The position numbers were made by a program, and so were the translations under genes. This document shows positions 1 to 12,900 of a stretch of 64,000 nt of DNA, piece after piece. The notes beneath the pieces were generated by a model. That model saw only the letters and a list, made by a program, of their open reading frames with translations. It ran no database searches and was not told the DNA's origin. Location: assembly GCA_025890175.1 (NCBI GenBank), contig JANPYM010000009.1, positions 518,468 through 582,467 of the forward strand, given 5' to 3'. This DNA comes from Ciborinia camelliae (Eukaryota; Ascomycota; Leotiomycetes; Helotiales; Sclerotiniaceae). The first letter of the stretch is position 1; each line of letters opens with the position of its first letter.

Positions 1-2
1 AA

Positions 3-410
3 ATCGGTATGTCCTGGGCCGTGGCGACGAATAATTTCTGGGCATCCGTTCTCTCCCTCACTCTCCCTCGCATGCTTTCAGCCATGAAACCTCAAGGAGT
101 CTTTGGCTTTTACGCCGGTCTTAATCTCGTAGCCTTTGGACTAATTTTCTTCTTCCTCCCGGAAACCAAACAGAGAACGCTGGAGGAATTAGATTATGTG
201 TTTGCGGTTCCCACTCGAACTCATGCCAAGTTTCAGATTGGTCAACAATTCCCCTGGTGGGCTCGAAAATACTTGTTGAGAAGAAAGGGTGAACCCGAAC
301 CTCAATTGTATCGATTTGAGGATGAGGAATGGGTGGATAATGAGTTAGATACTAGGGGTGTTAGTACTTCTCATGATGCGGGTCCTCTTCCCAGTAAGGA
401 GATTGTTTAA
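3..410 (+). CDS. MFS sugar transporter, C-terminal part (5' end outside window)
   Basis: This is the C-terminal end of a major facilitator superfamily sugar porter, a plasma-membrane carrier for hexose-like substrates. The frame is open to the left edge (codons for I-G precede the first visible Met), so the 5' part lies outside. Visible features are the last transmembrane helices ([20 protein letters not shown], then [20 protein letters not shown]) and the sugar-porter signature [15 protein letters not shown] at the cytosolic end of the last helix. A roughly 65-residue hydrophilic tail with an acidic stretch ([13 protein letters not shown]) follows, ending in TAA at 408-410. The family assignment is firm from the PETK..TLEELD motif; the substrate cannot be told from this fragment. 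No intron is seen in this part. The nearest recognisable gene downstream is about 8 kb away. Confidence 0.88.
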   Translation: MGMSWAVATNNFWASVLSLTLPRMLSAMKPQGVFGFYAGLNLVAFGLIFFFLPETKQRTLEELDYVFAVPTRTHAKFQIGQQFPWWARKYLLRRKGEPEPQLYRFEDEEWVDNELDTRGVSTSHDAGPLPSKEIV

Positions 411-2751
411 ATATTGAGAGTGAGCCGATGGGGGTTTGACTAGTTACATCGACTCGTTTGATGACTCGGTCAAATCTTCGTATCGGTGAACGGATCAGGA
501 TCCGTCTTTTTTCGTTCCTCTCTCATTTCATTTCAGGGTTATCATACATGCGATGGTTGGGAAGATTTCAGAGGATGGTGGATGCAGATAATGGCTGTTG
601 ATTGAAAGGAACTTGGCATATTCATTCATGGTCAGACAATCGTTTAATTTTTTTATGATACCACCATCTTTAGATGTTTTCGGTTTATAAAGTAGTTGAG
701 ATTCTAATCATATTTACGTATCAATCATGCTAGCTATGCTGGTGATGTGGTAAATTGACAATACAATTGCACTTTAGATATTATAAAAGCTCTATGTCTT
801 CTTCTCCTTGTGATTGCGCTAGTGTGAAAACTTATTCCCTAATTTCAGGTGGGCATCGCTATTTGATCTGTATTAGACTATCTGCAGGATATGAGTAATT
901 CAAGTCCTCATGCTCATACCTCCCAGTATTCTCTGATAGTAAAAGTCCAGCCTCTCAAGAATCCTCCTTCCCAAAATCAGAACCTCGAAACATCATTAGC
1001 AACGCCGAGCTAAGTCACCTATTAAAAAATCAAAAAAATCCCAGTGCTCATCGTCAAAAACGATCGAAAATGCAATCAATACACTATCTTACTCATAAAT
1101 CTCGATAGAGCTTGATGTGATTATGCTATCAAGGTCCAGTGAAACTTACCTATATAAGGATATTTATTTCTGGGGGTATAAGTCTATATACGTGCGTGTG
1201 CAGTCCCAGATTAAGGGCCAGGTCTTTGTTACTTTTTACGACGCTATGGGTTTTCGTGGGAAATGATGTTTCCTTCCCTGGAATTTGACTGGTGGGCCGT
1301 TTCTTCTACTCTTTCGAGATGAGGTCTCGACTCTCGGTTTAATGAGAGGGTTGAATTCGAACGACAATCGTTTTTCCAAGCAATGACAGGAGGTTTTCCT
1401 CGCCAGCAAATTTCCAATTTATTTATAGGAAAATAGATGATGAACTGCTGCATGCACGGTGTATCAAATATCAATATTCTGCATGCGTATACAATAGGTA
1501 TTCCCGAATAAATTAAATTATCTTGCGAAGCATCTTTGAAGTAAAATTACAGATAGGCATTTCTCGCTCGCTACAATATCTTTCTTTGCTTTTCTACATC
1601 TATATATTGATCATCTCTATTTATCGACTGGGTGATGTATATACTTCCCATAATAAAGCTCTGAAATATGGGGTGATCGACTGTTAAGAGCATGGCTAAT
1701 CAGGGGATGGATTCCGGCTCGGAGAAAGAGGAAGGGGCGTTTTGACTTGTGGGGTTTGTTTATCCTATAAAAAGATTTGATATTTTCCGGTTGAGGGAGA
1801 CAGCGGCTCATAATGCGGACCAAAGACAGAAATTTGAACTTTGGGAATGCATATCTTTGATATATTTCTGCATCTCTGAGACTGGAGGTGTTTGCCCAAT
1901 ATATAAGATGTGGCACAATACCACTGAGGCCTTTTCCTGCTTTTCGATAACGAAAGTGTATGGAAAAATGACAATGATTGTGTTTTTACTGATGGTGAAA
2001 AATGTTTTCTTAGGCCATGGTTGATGTATATTCTAATTTAGTTTAGATTGGAGAAGTGATTCGATGGGGGATTTGGAATTTCATATAAAAATACTATCGT
2101 TGGATCTGTGCGGTTCTCCAAGGTTATCTCTGTTTCCGTTTATGCATCAATACTTCGATTTCGATTCTTGAGAGAGCATTATATAGGACCGGGAGAAATA
2201 AGAGGTTTCACTAGTAAAGTTCAGAGGAAAGGCATGGAATATCCAAGTGAATACTGAGGAGGACGATATGCGTGTGAGTAACCTCATACCTATTCTATGT
2301 AGTCAGAACCCTACTGAATAAGATCATACATTCACTATCCGAATATCAGAGAGTTTCCTGTCCCAATGAGTTTCCCAATAAAGGGACCTATAGAAACCAT
2401 CTAAGTATCAACCCCGTTCAAGTCAAAGAATATCACGCTCTCAACCAGACGTGGACTAGGAGTCTAGGAGCCAGCCAGAACTCTACTTCTCATATTTCTA
2501 TACTGGGTATTATGACATGCATGCGGTACTTTGTCACGAAACTGGATATCACCTGTTTGGATGAGTATTTCAGTTGAGAGTTGAGAGTTGAGACGGTAGT
2601 GGTATGATCATCAGATGAGAAACAGCAATTGGGATGAGAAGGAAAACGATAGAATTTTAGTGTATCGGAGAGAGTGACAACATGAAAGTATATCGACGAC
2701 AATGATAACATGTTAGTATACCTTAGTGGAGATGGCCGGTTTTAAAACATA
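411..2751. other. Intergenic, no gene recognised
   Basis: Only short open frames without recognisable domains are present. The first few hundred bases should hold the transporter 3' UTR. From about 700 the composition drifts AT-rich with no obvious repeats. I see no tRNA or rRNA. Confidence 0.6.
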
Positions 2752-3265
2752 GTATATAGATTATATTTAAAAATATAGATTATATTTAAAAATATAAATT
2801 GTATTTTAAAATATAAATTGTTTTTGAAGATATAAACTGTTTTTAAAAATAAAACGTTTTTGAAAATGAAGTGTTTTTAAAAATAAAGCGTTTTTGAAAA
2901 TATAAAGCGTTTTTGAAATATAAACTATTTTTAAAAATAAATTGTTTTTGAAAACATTTTAATTATATAATTTTATTTATTTTCAATTAATCAAAACAAA
3001 ACATATTATTCTTTATAGTGTAATGGTTAATATGTTTGATTTAAATTTCAAAGTTGAAAAAAAAAACTGAAAATATAAAATATAAAATATGAAATATCTT
3101 AATTGATATTTTTTTTTATTTTTTTTAAATTCAAAATATTTAAAAACAGTTTATATTTTCAAAAACGTTTTTTCTTTTCAAAAACGCTTTTTCTTTTCAA
3201 AAACGCTTTTTCTTTTCAAAAACGCTTTTTTTTTAAAAACAGTTTATTTTCAAAAATGATTTAAT
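2752..3265. repeat. AT-rich inverted and tandem repeat block
   Basis: The left half (about 2755-2960) consists of imperfect copies of a unit like AAATAAAGCGTTTTTGAAAA. The right half (about 3120-3250) consists of the reverse-complement motif TTTTCAAAAACGCTTTTTC, at least three times in tandem between 3157 and 3230. The block is therefore a large imperfect palindrome. Its centre (about 3009-3060) contains a tRNA-like A-box string, TATAGTGTAATGGTTAA. The extreme AT content fits a RIP-degraded repeat. No coding capacity is seen. Confidence 0.7.
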
Positions 3266-4918
3266 TTTAAATATAGTCTAAATACTCCATCAACTGAGAT
3301 ATGGTTTCTGAACCTGATTACAATGAAATCACTGTTTCTAAACCCCTAGTAGCTCCGCTAAGGTACCTACAAAATCCTTTTTATTACACAAGCTCCTGGA
3401 CTTTAGATGTTAATAAGAAAGGTAGGTAATTAACGGTTATAATATGAAATACCGAAGTCCCTCGGGCTATAACTGATCCCCGTCCCTATCTTTTGCACTA
3501 TAATGCCATATCTTCAGGGATCAGGAAGTTTCTATATATTATCTTTTCCATCAAGTTTGCAATGAAGCATGACTTTTGATATGTGATCAAGCGAAACACG
3601 GGGAAATTGAAGACGTGCATGTGAATGTGAATGAGAAAGGAGAGAGAGGGGATGAGCGGGGAACGTGAGTGCACAACTACATCTCCTCTCGCTACCTATG
3701 TATATTCAGCACTAGATCTTTAAGGTGTCTACCTAAGTATACGTAGATAGGTACGCACAAGAGAACATTCACTCCTCTCGCCACCTAGGTAGTTAAAGAT
3801 CTGCTATTTAAACCCAGAAAAGGCGCCCATGATTTCCAATAATAAGTTTAAAATCGACAGAGTCACAGAAACTACATCGAAAGTGAGAAAGTCAAGTGGC
3901 AGCCCATACCTACCTAGTATGTCATTAATCATTAATCATTAATCATTTAGAAACATGAAACGTAACACTATTTGTTATTCTAGTAGGATGGCGTATCTCA
4001 TCTCTATATACTACTCGTCCCGGGAACACTACCTATTCAAGAGAAGTGATAATACACTTAGAAAGTTATGACGACAGCAGTAATAATTACAGAACCGTTA
4101 AAAAGTGGTTGGGTATAAAAATATAGGTAGGTATCTATGGATGATTTTAAAGAAAGCCAGCCACGACTCATGCAGGATCTGATACCTGATATCCGATTTA
4201 AAAAGTTTTAATTTATATTGTATACGAGGCATTAGTTCATCGAATTGAAATCCCAACCATGAAGACTCCCTTCCTTATATACATACTAGGTACATACATA
4301 CATACATACATACATACGCATCCATCCAAGAGATTTCCCCACCCGACAAGAACATATAAATAAATCAAAAAAAGTAACTCGGAATACCCAATACCCAATC
4401 GTCAAAAGCTTATCCCAATTCAAATTCAAATCATGCACCTTTTAAGCCAAGAGCAAGTCTGGTATTTGATCCAGATCCAGATATCACGATCATGATCACG
4501 ATACATACATAGCAAGATTGAATTCGAATTCAAATTCAAATTCAAATTCACCAACCCTCCCTCCCTCCGACACTTCCAAGGTTTTTTCTCCATGCATCTA
4601 GATTCAAGATCCATTCATTACCTACCTACCTACCTATCAACCTAGTATATAAGAGAAGAGAAGAGTGAAAGACCTCAACTTCTCAACTTCTCAACACAAA
4701 GCCGCAAAAAGAAAGAAACCTAGCACAAGAAATTCAAAGGTCGCATTATGGTATGGCATTATGGTAAATTTCTATATTTCTCTATTTCTATATTCTCCAG
4801 GCATTCTTTCAGGTCCAGATCCCAAGATACCAAGATACCAAGATCTCAAGATCGATGAGGACCAGGAGGAGAAAATTTCACGCGCCGCGGAATAAGTTAA
4901 GTTATAACAATAACAATA
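3266..4918. other. Intergenic, microsatellite-rich
   Basis: No gene is recognised. The stretch contains short TACA runs (about 4285-4315), CCTA/TAGG runs (4620-4640) and a small inverted motif around 3680-3790 in which similar ACATCTCCTCTCGCTACCTA / CACTCCTCTCGCCACCTA segments recur. Confidence 0.6.
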
Positions 4919-6665
4919 ACAATAACAATAATAAATGAAAATCTAACATAATATCGACTCTCGAGAGCGATTATCTGAAGGTGATGACAATATAGAAGTA
5001 CCCAACATCCATAAAAAACCACAATAAAAAACCACAATAAATATTAAATACCCATCCATCAATCTTCAAGTTAGGCCACCCGACTAGCACACTCCACTCC
5101 CCCTTAAACCTGATTTTCATTCGCGACTTCGCGACTTCGCGACTTCGCTCGCCTGGTTAGATCACCTGGGCAGTCAGTCCTCTGCACTTATTTATAGCCT
5201 AAGATCTTGATTCTCCAACCTTGATTGAACTTGCGTATGGATATTTATATACCTACCTATATACCTACCTATATACCTATACACCAAGCTATACACCGCT
5301 CCATTTTTCTCCCGACAAGAAAGCAAGCGAGTCGGTAGGCAACTACCTAGGTAGTGAATAAAGACTAACCTTAGAAATCCGCGCTCCTTCTGAAATAGCC
5401 CGGAGAGAGCGTGGTAATCTCAAAATGATCCAATACAACTGGCTTGACCACATCGACATCACCAACTTCAACTTCAACTCCAACTCCAACTCCAACTTCA
5501 ACTTCAACAAAACAAAACAACAGAATCTCACTCAGATAAAACAAAACAAAACAGAATCTCAGATCTTTTAAAAGAATGGTATTTCATATTGCTACAAATG
5601 TATCCTCAACTCAACACATCTCAACACATCTCATGCATTCATGCATGAATGCACCCCCTCCCCATGCACCGCATAATCCCCACATCCCCATCTCTATCTC
5701 CAACCTCCATTCCATTCCATTGAATCAAAAACGGACCTTCTCCACCGCCCTCTCCCCTCCCCCTCCCCCTCCCCCTCGCACTCCATATCCGAATATCCCA
5801 GCCAGCCAGCCTACTATTTCCTCCATATCTGATCAACAGGTTCCCTCCGGTTCAGGTTCTTGTATCCCCCCCCAACCAACCAATCGACCATCCTCCAAAA
5901 AAAAACAGAACGAAAAAAAAAAACTAAAACCCAGGCATATAATCATATCACAATTTCCATTTACCATTCCATTCCATCCCTGGAGGGAAAAAACAAAGAG
6001 AAAAAAAAAAGACCAAACATATATTCCCAATCCATTCAATTCCATCCCATCAATTCCTTTCCTTTCATTCGAGAAAAGCATCCAGCCTTTGCCCTTCTTC
6101 AACAACTTTAATAATGTTACAACAATGAACCGAAGGAAGTTCCCCCCCTCAAAGTACAACAATGCCAAAGTGTCGAATATGTAAGAGAAGTTGACGGAAG
6201 AGTAGACCGCGAGATGAAAAAAAAGGGGAAAATCCCCCCAAGCGAAAAAAAAAACAGGAAAAATGAATTGCTATATCGAATGAAGGTCAACCATGAGACT
6301 GAAAGCTCAAAAGGTTCCTCCAATATTAATTAAGAAGTTTTTTTCTCGAAAAGTATTCATCATCTTCATAAAAAAACTGGCATTGCAAAAGAGAAAACCC
6401 AATTCCGCGTCGAAATATGCACAATGTCGAATGCAATATCAAATTGTTTTCTTTATTCAACAAGTAAAGTAGAGATCGGATAATCAAAAAATGAGATCTA
6501 CCCATTTGATGATTTACTCAAACATCTTAAAAGATGGCGCTTTTGCGTTTCTCGGCGCTGGTAAGAACAAGCATTGGTGCTTTCTTTTGAACAGGAGCCG
6601 TTTCAGGCTTCTTTCCACCATTCTTAAAGACAGCAGCGAAACTACCACCAATTTGTTCATCACCA
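4919..6665. repeat. Left copy of a 1.75-kb duplication abutting assembly gap 1
   Basis: This segment matches 6676-8421 base for base as far as I could check. The offset is 1757 up to about 5650 and 1756 afterwards, because of one base difference in a C-run (CACCCCCTC versus CACCCCTCC). Predicted peptides of 62, 111, 83 and 68 codons are identical in both copies. The copy ends at the ten-N gap, inside the 3' part of the gene whose full copy lies at 8283-9935. The simplest reading is an unmerged overlap of two contig ends rather than a biological duplication. Confidence 0.9.
6527..6665 (-). pseudogene. Truncated duplicate of the 3' end of the Q/P/S-rich protein gene
   Basis: On the minus strand this encodes the last roughly 46 residues of the protein whose complete gene lies at 8283-9935, including its C-terminal APMLVLTSAEKRKSAIF and stop codon. 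The ten-N gap cuts it. It is most likely an artefact of the contig join and not a second gene. Confidence 0.85.
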
Positions 6666-6675
6666 NNNNNNNNNN
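6666..6675. other. Assembly gap of ten N
   Basis: The run is exactly ten N. Because the same 1.75 kb lies immediately on both sides, the gap is probably of negative true size (overlapping contigs). Confidence 0.97.
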
Positions 6676-8421
6676 ACAATAACAATAATAAATGAAAATC
6701 TAACATAATATCGACTCTCGAGAGCGATTATCTGAAGGTGATGACAATATAGAAGTACCCAACATCCATAAAAAACCACAATAAAAAACCACAATAAATA
6801 TTAAATACCCATCCATCAATCTTCAAGTTAGGCCACCCGACTAGCACACTCCACTCCCCCTTAAACCTGATTTTCATTCGCGACTTCGCGACTTCGCGAC
6901 TTCGCTCGCCTGGTTAGATCACCTGGGCAGTCAGTCCTCTGCACTTATTTATAGCCTAAGATCTTGATTCTCCAACCTTGATTGAACTTGCGTATGGATA
7001 TTTATATACCTACCTATATACCTACCTATATACCTATACACCAAGCTATACACCGCTCCATTTTTCTCCCGACAAGAAAGCAAGCGAGTCGGTAGGCAAC
7101 TACCTAGGTAGTGAATAAAGACTAACCTTAGAAATCCGCGCTCCTTCTGAAATAGCCCGGAGAGAGCGTGGTAATCTCAAAATGATCCAATACAACTGGC
7201 TTGACCACATCGACATCACCAACTTCAACTTCAACTCCAACTCCAACTCCAACTTCAACTTCAACAAAACAAAACAACAGAATCTCACTCAGATAAAACA
7301 AAACAAAACAGAATCTCAGATCTTTTAAAAGAATGGTATTTCATATTGCTACAAATGTATCCTCAACTCAACACATCTCAACACATCTCATGCATTCATG
7401 CATGAATGCACCCCTCCCCATGCACCGCATAATCCCCACATCCCCATCTCTATCTCCAACCTCCATTCCATTCCATTGAATCAAAAACGGACCTTCTCCA
7501 CCGCCCTCTCCCCTCCCCCTCCCCCTCCCCCTCGCACTCCATATCCGAATATCCCAGCCAGCCAGCCTACTATTTCCTCCATATCTGATCAACAGGTTCC
7601 CTCCGGTTCAGGTTCTTGTATCCCCCCCCAACCAACCAATCGACCATCCTCCAAAAAAAAACAGAACGAAAAAAAAAAACTAAAACCCAGGCATATAATC
7701 ATATCACAATTTCCATTTACCATTCCATTCCATCCCTGGAGGGAAAAAACAAAGAGAAAAAAAAAAGACCAAACATATATTCCCAATCCATTCAATTCCA
7801 TCCCATCAATTCCTTTCCTTTCATTCGAGAAAAGCATCCAGCCTTTGCCCTTCTTCAACAACTTTAATAATGTTACAACAATGAACCGAAGGAAGTTCCC
7901 CCCCTCAAAGTACAACAATGCCAAAGTGTCGAATATGTAAGAGAAGTTGACGGAAGAGTAGACCGCGAGATGAAAAAAAAGGGGAAAATCCCCCCAAGCG
8001 AAAAAAAAAACAGGAAAAATGAATTGCTATATCGAATGAAGGTCAACCATGAGACTGAAAGCTCAAAAGGTTCCTCCAATATTAATTAAGAAGTTTTTTT
8101 CTCGAAAAGTATTCATCATCTTCATAAAAAAACTGGCATTGCAAAAGAGAAAACCCAATTCCGCGTCGAAATATGCACAATGTCGAATGCAATATCAAAT
8201 TGTTTTCTTTATTCAACAAGTAAAGTAGAGATCGGATAATCAAAAAATGAGATCTACCCATTTGATGATTTACTCAAACATCTTAAAAGATGGCGCTTTT
8301 GCGTTTCTCGGCGCTGGTAAGAACAAGCATTGGTGCTTTCTTTTGAACAGGAGCCGTTTCAGGCTTCTTTCCACCATTCTTAAAGACAGCAGCGAAACTA
8401 CCACCAATTTGTTCATCACCA
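6676..8421. repeat. Right copy of the 1.75-kb duplication
   Basis: This partner of 4919-6665 begins directly after the ten N within an ACAATA microsatellite. It carries the 3' flank and the last coding bases of the minus-strand gene at 8283-9935. Apart from that gene end, it contains CCATTCC-type pyrimidine-rich low-complexity sequence and homopolymer A-runs. The open frames on both strands here (for example about 7398-7940) reflect this composition, not genes. Confidence 0.9.
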
Positions 8422-9935
8422 GAAACGCTCTCAGCGGTGAATGAATCAACCGAAACATCTGATTTTCTCTCAAAAGAGTTTTGTCGCGAAGTAGGTCGGT
8501 TAGAACCAATAGCACCGTGTTGTGATGGACGAGAACTGGGTAGACTTGGACGACCTGAAAGACTTCCACTTCCACTTCGACCAGAATCCGAATCGTTATC
8601 ATCAGCTGAGAATGAAATCTCACCATCTTCAGAAACAGGTGACATGCTACCTGATGCACTACCAGGTGCTCTTCTACGTTCCAATCCAGCACGAACAAGA
8701 TTATGAACAGCACTTCGACGAGTTCTAGTGGCAAAGTTTTTGGAACCCTCAAACTTAGCAGTTGGTTTAGCTTTCAACTCTTCAATCGGTGGTGGACCAC
8801 GTGGTTGTCTAACTGGATGTTCACCAGCCCGTCCTGAACCCGGACCAAATCCTGTTTGGGATGGAGTACCTGAGAAAGCAGATTTTGGTGGTAGTCCAGC
8901 AGTTTTTGGACCATCCAATGAGATATCACCAGATAAAGACATGGCCAAAGACTTTCCACGAGGATGTCCTCTGCGGAAAGCACCAGCAGATGGTGGTGGC
9001 AAAGGAGCATGATCTTGTGGTGGTGATGTTGATTTCTTCGGTGGACTGATTGATCTTGTGAAACTTGGTGAATCACATTGTGGTGGTGGAGAAACTTGGA
9101 ATCTTGGTGTGCCAGGTTGTTGTGGTGGAGAATAGTTCATCCTCTTTTCGATTGGGGATTCAACATATTGTTGACCACTGTTATCCATGAAATAGGTTTG
9201 CTGTCCAGTCATTGGGTTGTATAAAGAATACAGACCAGGTTGGGCTCCCATGACAGGTGTAACGATTGATTGCATGTTTTGCTCCATCTGTTGTTGTTGA
9301 TACATTCCCATATTTTGTGGGGTGATTGGAGGAGTGAAATATTGTTGTTGCCCATTCAAATTCATTCCTCCCATTGATCGAGCCGTCGCTTGAAGGTTCG
9401 CCATTTGTTGCACAAGCATTTTTTGTTGATCGTGAAGATACAAATTTGCGGCAACGAGGTGTTGATAATAACTTGGGTCCGTACTATGGACATCATCAAT
9501 GTGAATCTCAGGTGGCGCAAGTATTTGCTCGGGAGCAGAATACATTTGGAGGCGATTCATTTGTTGATTTCCTTGATTGAACGGAGCATATCCTGAAGTC
9601 TTTGGTCCATTATCGGCAAATCTGCTCGAGTTCAATCCATTGTTTCCAGTATTGTGTTGAACTTGAGTTGGTGGAGCGGTTGATGGGAAGTTGGCAGAAG
9701 TAGTAGACTTTGGTGCAGTTCTCAAACCTGCAAGCAAGTGAGAACGAGATGTTCTTGGAGTTGGTGCACCATTATCTTGAGAGTTGATGGTCTTGGTGGT
9801 GGGTTCAAAGGAAAGACGTTTCATGTTGGTACCATTGGCAGCTCTTCTAGCAGCGAAACCTGTCACGGGCATACCCAAACCATTATTGTTAGGGAAGTTG
9901 TTGTAAGACATCTGAGCAAGACCGCCTGCGTCCAT
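8283..9935 (-). CDS. Conserved fungal Q/P/S-rich protein of unknown function
   Basis: A single uninterrupted frame encodes 550 residues from the ATG at 9933-9935 (MDAGGLAQMSYNNFPNNN). The protein looks largely disordered. It has a conserved-looking N-terminus (GFAARRAANGTNMKRLSFEP), a Q/M-rich middle (about residues 180-260) with repeated QQQ, a proline-rich segment with several SPP motifs (about 270-330), and a basic segment NFATRTRRSAVHNLVRAGLE (about 405-425). An acidic serine stretch EDGEISFSADDNDSDSGRSG follows, then the C-terminus KAPMLVLTSAEKRKSAIF. Proteins of this style are often labelled cell-wall proline-rich protein in fungal annotations, but I see no signal peptide or GPI site. 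A cytoplasmic, possibly RNA- or condensate-associated role is only a guess. The upstream region is long and microsatellite-rich. Confidence 0.82.
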   Translation of the reverse strand: MDAGGLAQMSYNNFPNNNGLGMPVTGFAARRAANGTNMKRLSFEPTTKTINSQDNGAPTPRTSRSHLLAGLRTAPKSTTSANFPSTAPPTQVQHNTGNNGLNSSRFADNGPKTSGYAPFNQGNQQMNRLQMYSAPEQILAPPEIHIDDVHSTDPSYYQHLVAANLYLHDQQKMLVQQMANLQATARSMGGMNLNGQQQYFTPPITPQNMGMYQQQQMEQNMQSIVTPVMGAQPGLYSLYNPMTGQQTYFMDNSGQQYVESPIEKRMNYSPPQQPGTPRFQVSPPPQCDSPSFTRSISPPKKSTSPPQDHAPLPPPSAGAFRRGHPRGKSLAMSLSGDISLDGPKTAGLPPKSAFSGTPSQTGFGPGSGRAGEHPVRQPRGPPPIEELKAKPTAKFEGSKNFATRTRRSAVHNLVRAGLERRRAPGSASGSMSPVSEDGEISFSADDNDSDSGRSGSGSLSGRPSLPSSRPSQHGAIGSNRPTSRQNSFERKSDVSVDSFTAESVSGDEQIGGSFAAVFKNGGKKPETAPVQKKAPMLVLTSAEKRKSAIF

Positions 9936-9953
9936 TGTGATGCTTTTATACAA

Positions 9954-12900
9954 TTGAAATTGGTATCGTGTGTGGGTAAGGTCTGAAGGAAGGAATCGTT
10001 TGATTCGTAGATTCGTGAGAGTCGATTATTCGAAAGGAATGTATCGATTTGTCGTTTTCGCCGTGAATGATTATCAGGTCGACCTGAGTGAGTAAGGGAT
10101 GAGAATTGTATTAGATAAATTAAGATGAATCGAAGATGATATTATCGATTCGTATTGTACGTCAAGTCAAAGATTTTTGATGAAATTATGTTGTTTTGCT
10201 TTGTAAAAAATGCAATTCTGTAGAATTAAGCTCGAACGTTGTGGTGAGATGATGAAAAAAATAGGCAAGCCTTTTTTTGGTACAAGCAACAAACAAATCG
10301 GTGATGAGAGATGAATTTGAGTGTTGACGTGTGAAGTCTTCTCGAAACGATTCTCCTTGGGAAGATTTGAAGGTATTTTGCAATGAGGAATAACTTTTTG
10401 ATGGTGATCCAAGAAAAGGTTTGATGATTCAAAGAACAAAAACCCGAACAATCCGAAATTGTATGAGAATGAGTTGAAGTTTTTCTTTCTCTTCGGTCGC
10501 GGACTGATAAAAATGGCCTGGCCTTCTTTATTAAGTTCGATGACGAAGATGATGATGACGATGAGATTGTCAGTTCCGATGGAATATTATAGTTTTGGTA
10601 TGAATGTGATGTATGTAGTTTCTCTATTTGGAAGAAGAAGAAGAAGATATTGAGGGATTGATTGATTGATTGATTGATTGATGGATGTATTGATTGATTG
10701 GTATCGATTCGAGTCAATGCGATTGAAGAAGGAAGTAACCCTAAGTAGTCGTACCTCGAAGAAAGTCAAAGAGACAATACAATGATGAATGCAAAAAGAT
10801 TTTGATGGAGAAGGAAATCTCGAGAGAAGAAATAAAGCTGATGATCTGCTGCGAAGGATTGGATTGTTACTTTAAATTCTTTTGAGAGAAATAAATGAAA
10901 AAAATTGAATTGATGCGTTTTTTAATTTTTTGTGTGTGAATGGATGTGTGGAGAAATGAGAGAAAGGGAAGGCAAGGTCTAGGTGGATGGGTTGGTGATG
11001 GATGTGATGGATGGTGATGGATGGCTGGATAGATAGATGGAAAGGATTAGGATGGATGAATAATAAGATGGATGGGATAGATGGAGGGAGAGTGGATGGG
11101 ATTGGATGGGATTGGACGGATGGGATTGGTTGGATGGGTGAAGTTTATTATGTGTGAAGGGTCGAGTGAGGGTAGGTGCGCACCGTTAGCGTGGAAATGG
11201 TAAATGGTGGTTGATGGATGAAAATAGATATAGCCCATCAACAATAATAATTGCAGGACACACCTCACCACTCGTCAAGGGTCAGGGTAAAGGGTCTGGT
11301 CTGGGGGTCAAGAAATGAAGGGTGTGCTATGCGCGTTTGTTGAGTAATGATGTTCCTCCTTCGGAAAAAGATGATGATAATCCAATCCAATTCAATTCAA
11401 TATCAATATCGAAATGATCTGGTCCAATGTCCGTTGATGAATAAATTTAAATCAAAAACCCCAATTCCATCAAATGAAGAAAGAAGAAGAAGGAACGCTT
11501 CAGCTTCAGCTCTATCAATATTAATACTGTATTAATATCAATATCAATATCAATCAATAAAGAGCGAGCGAGCGAGCGATCGGAATGATTGGAAAAAAAT
11601 CTAGTCTGGTTTTGAGTTTCTGCGTAGGGACTTGATGGAGACTGGAGTACCGTGACACCCACAGTACGAGAGTAGGTACTTTTATTGATTTTTAAACGCG
11701 CGAGAGGCGAAGAGGCGAAAAAGGGTGGCCACACGAATGATTTTCGATAATAATTTCCAATCCGAAGTAGGGTAGCGTAGAGTACGTAAAGTATGTAAAG
11801 TATGCAGCGTAGCCTACAAAAGAATGAATCAAGAAAGAAAGAAATCCCTTGGGTGAATGAAAATGTCGATGATTCTCGTTCTCTTTCTCTTTCTTTTCCC
11901 CCTTTATTTAATCGATCGATGGAGCGGGTGGAAGAAAGAAGAGATGATATGATATGATAGGATAGGATAGGATAGTTTCGACGCGACTCGATTTGATTTG
12001 ATTTGATTTGATTTGATTTGATTTGATAAAGCCAGAAGGAGAAACGAAGTGATAAAAATAAGAGATGAGAGAAGTTTAAAATCCTCCAAATCCAAGGAAA
12101 AGAACGAGATCTTAATATTTTTTAATCGGAAAGTTCGAGCGAATCAGAAGAAGAAGAGGTCCACGCAAACGATGTAATGTCTACCTTATACTAGGTAGGT
12201 ATGGAAAGTAAAGGGAGTAAAGTTACAAAATTAACACTCAATATCTACTCTGACTCGGAGGTTTTAAGAAAGCCTTTCACTTCCGGTAACAGCTTTAACT
12301 TTGGCAAGTCTACAATGCATCATTTGATACCTACCTACCGAGAGTATCTGATAAAACGGTTTCCAAACCATCCATCATCCATCATCTGGGGATTTTTCGT
12401 GAATCTCGAGTGGTGGATGCGGTACCTCAAGCTTCAGCGACCCCTGGTTTAGGTCATATAGATCTGAGCAACGAGAAGCGTTCGGTCCTGGTAACAAGTA
12501 CCGTAACAGGTCCCGTCACAAGTTTAACTTTGGTACGAGAGTACGAAGTACGAGATCCGGAGGTACATCATATGGGTTTGGGCTCAATATCGTCTGACCG
12601 CCCTCACTTAGTCGCAACCTAAGGTTTGATTGGTATAGGCAGTGATTTGGTTGGGGGCAATATAATATAAAGGCGGTTATATAATATTTAGGGTAGTATA
12701 TGGGTAACTAAAAGCATTATTATCAAGTATAATATATATAGATAATCCAGGTAATAATCAAAAATCCATATATAATTTAACTTTTTTACAAACAGGTATT
12801 CCCTTTACGAATAACGAATCACCATATATTTATGCAGCCCTATACAATAACATGATTAACTTAAAGCCCTGAAAAGTCAAGTGGATATAATATAAATGGA

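Noticed and set aside
5576..6184. 202-codon plus-strand frame rich in P/S/H
   Set aside because: Low-complexity translation of CCATTCC and A-run sequence; the same DNA is repeated at 7333-7940, where a one-base change shortens it. It lies in the 3' flank of the minus-strand gene.
10226..10717. 163-codon minus frame starting MTRIDTNQSIHPSINQSINQ
   Set aside because: It is made of a TGAT microsatellite and homopolymer tracts with no domain; it is more likely 5' UTR or intergenic.
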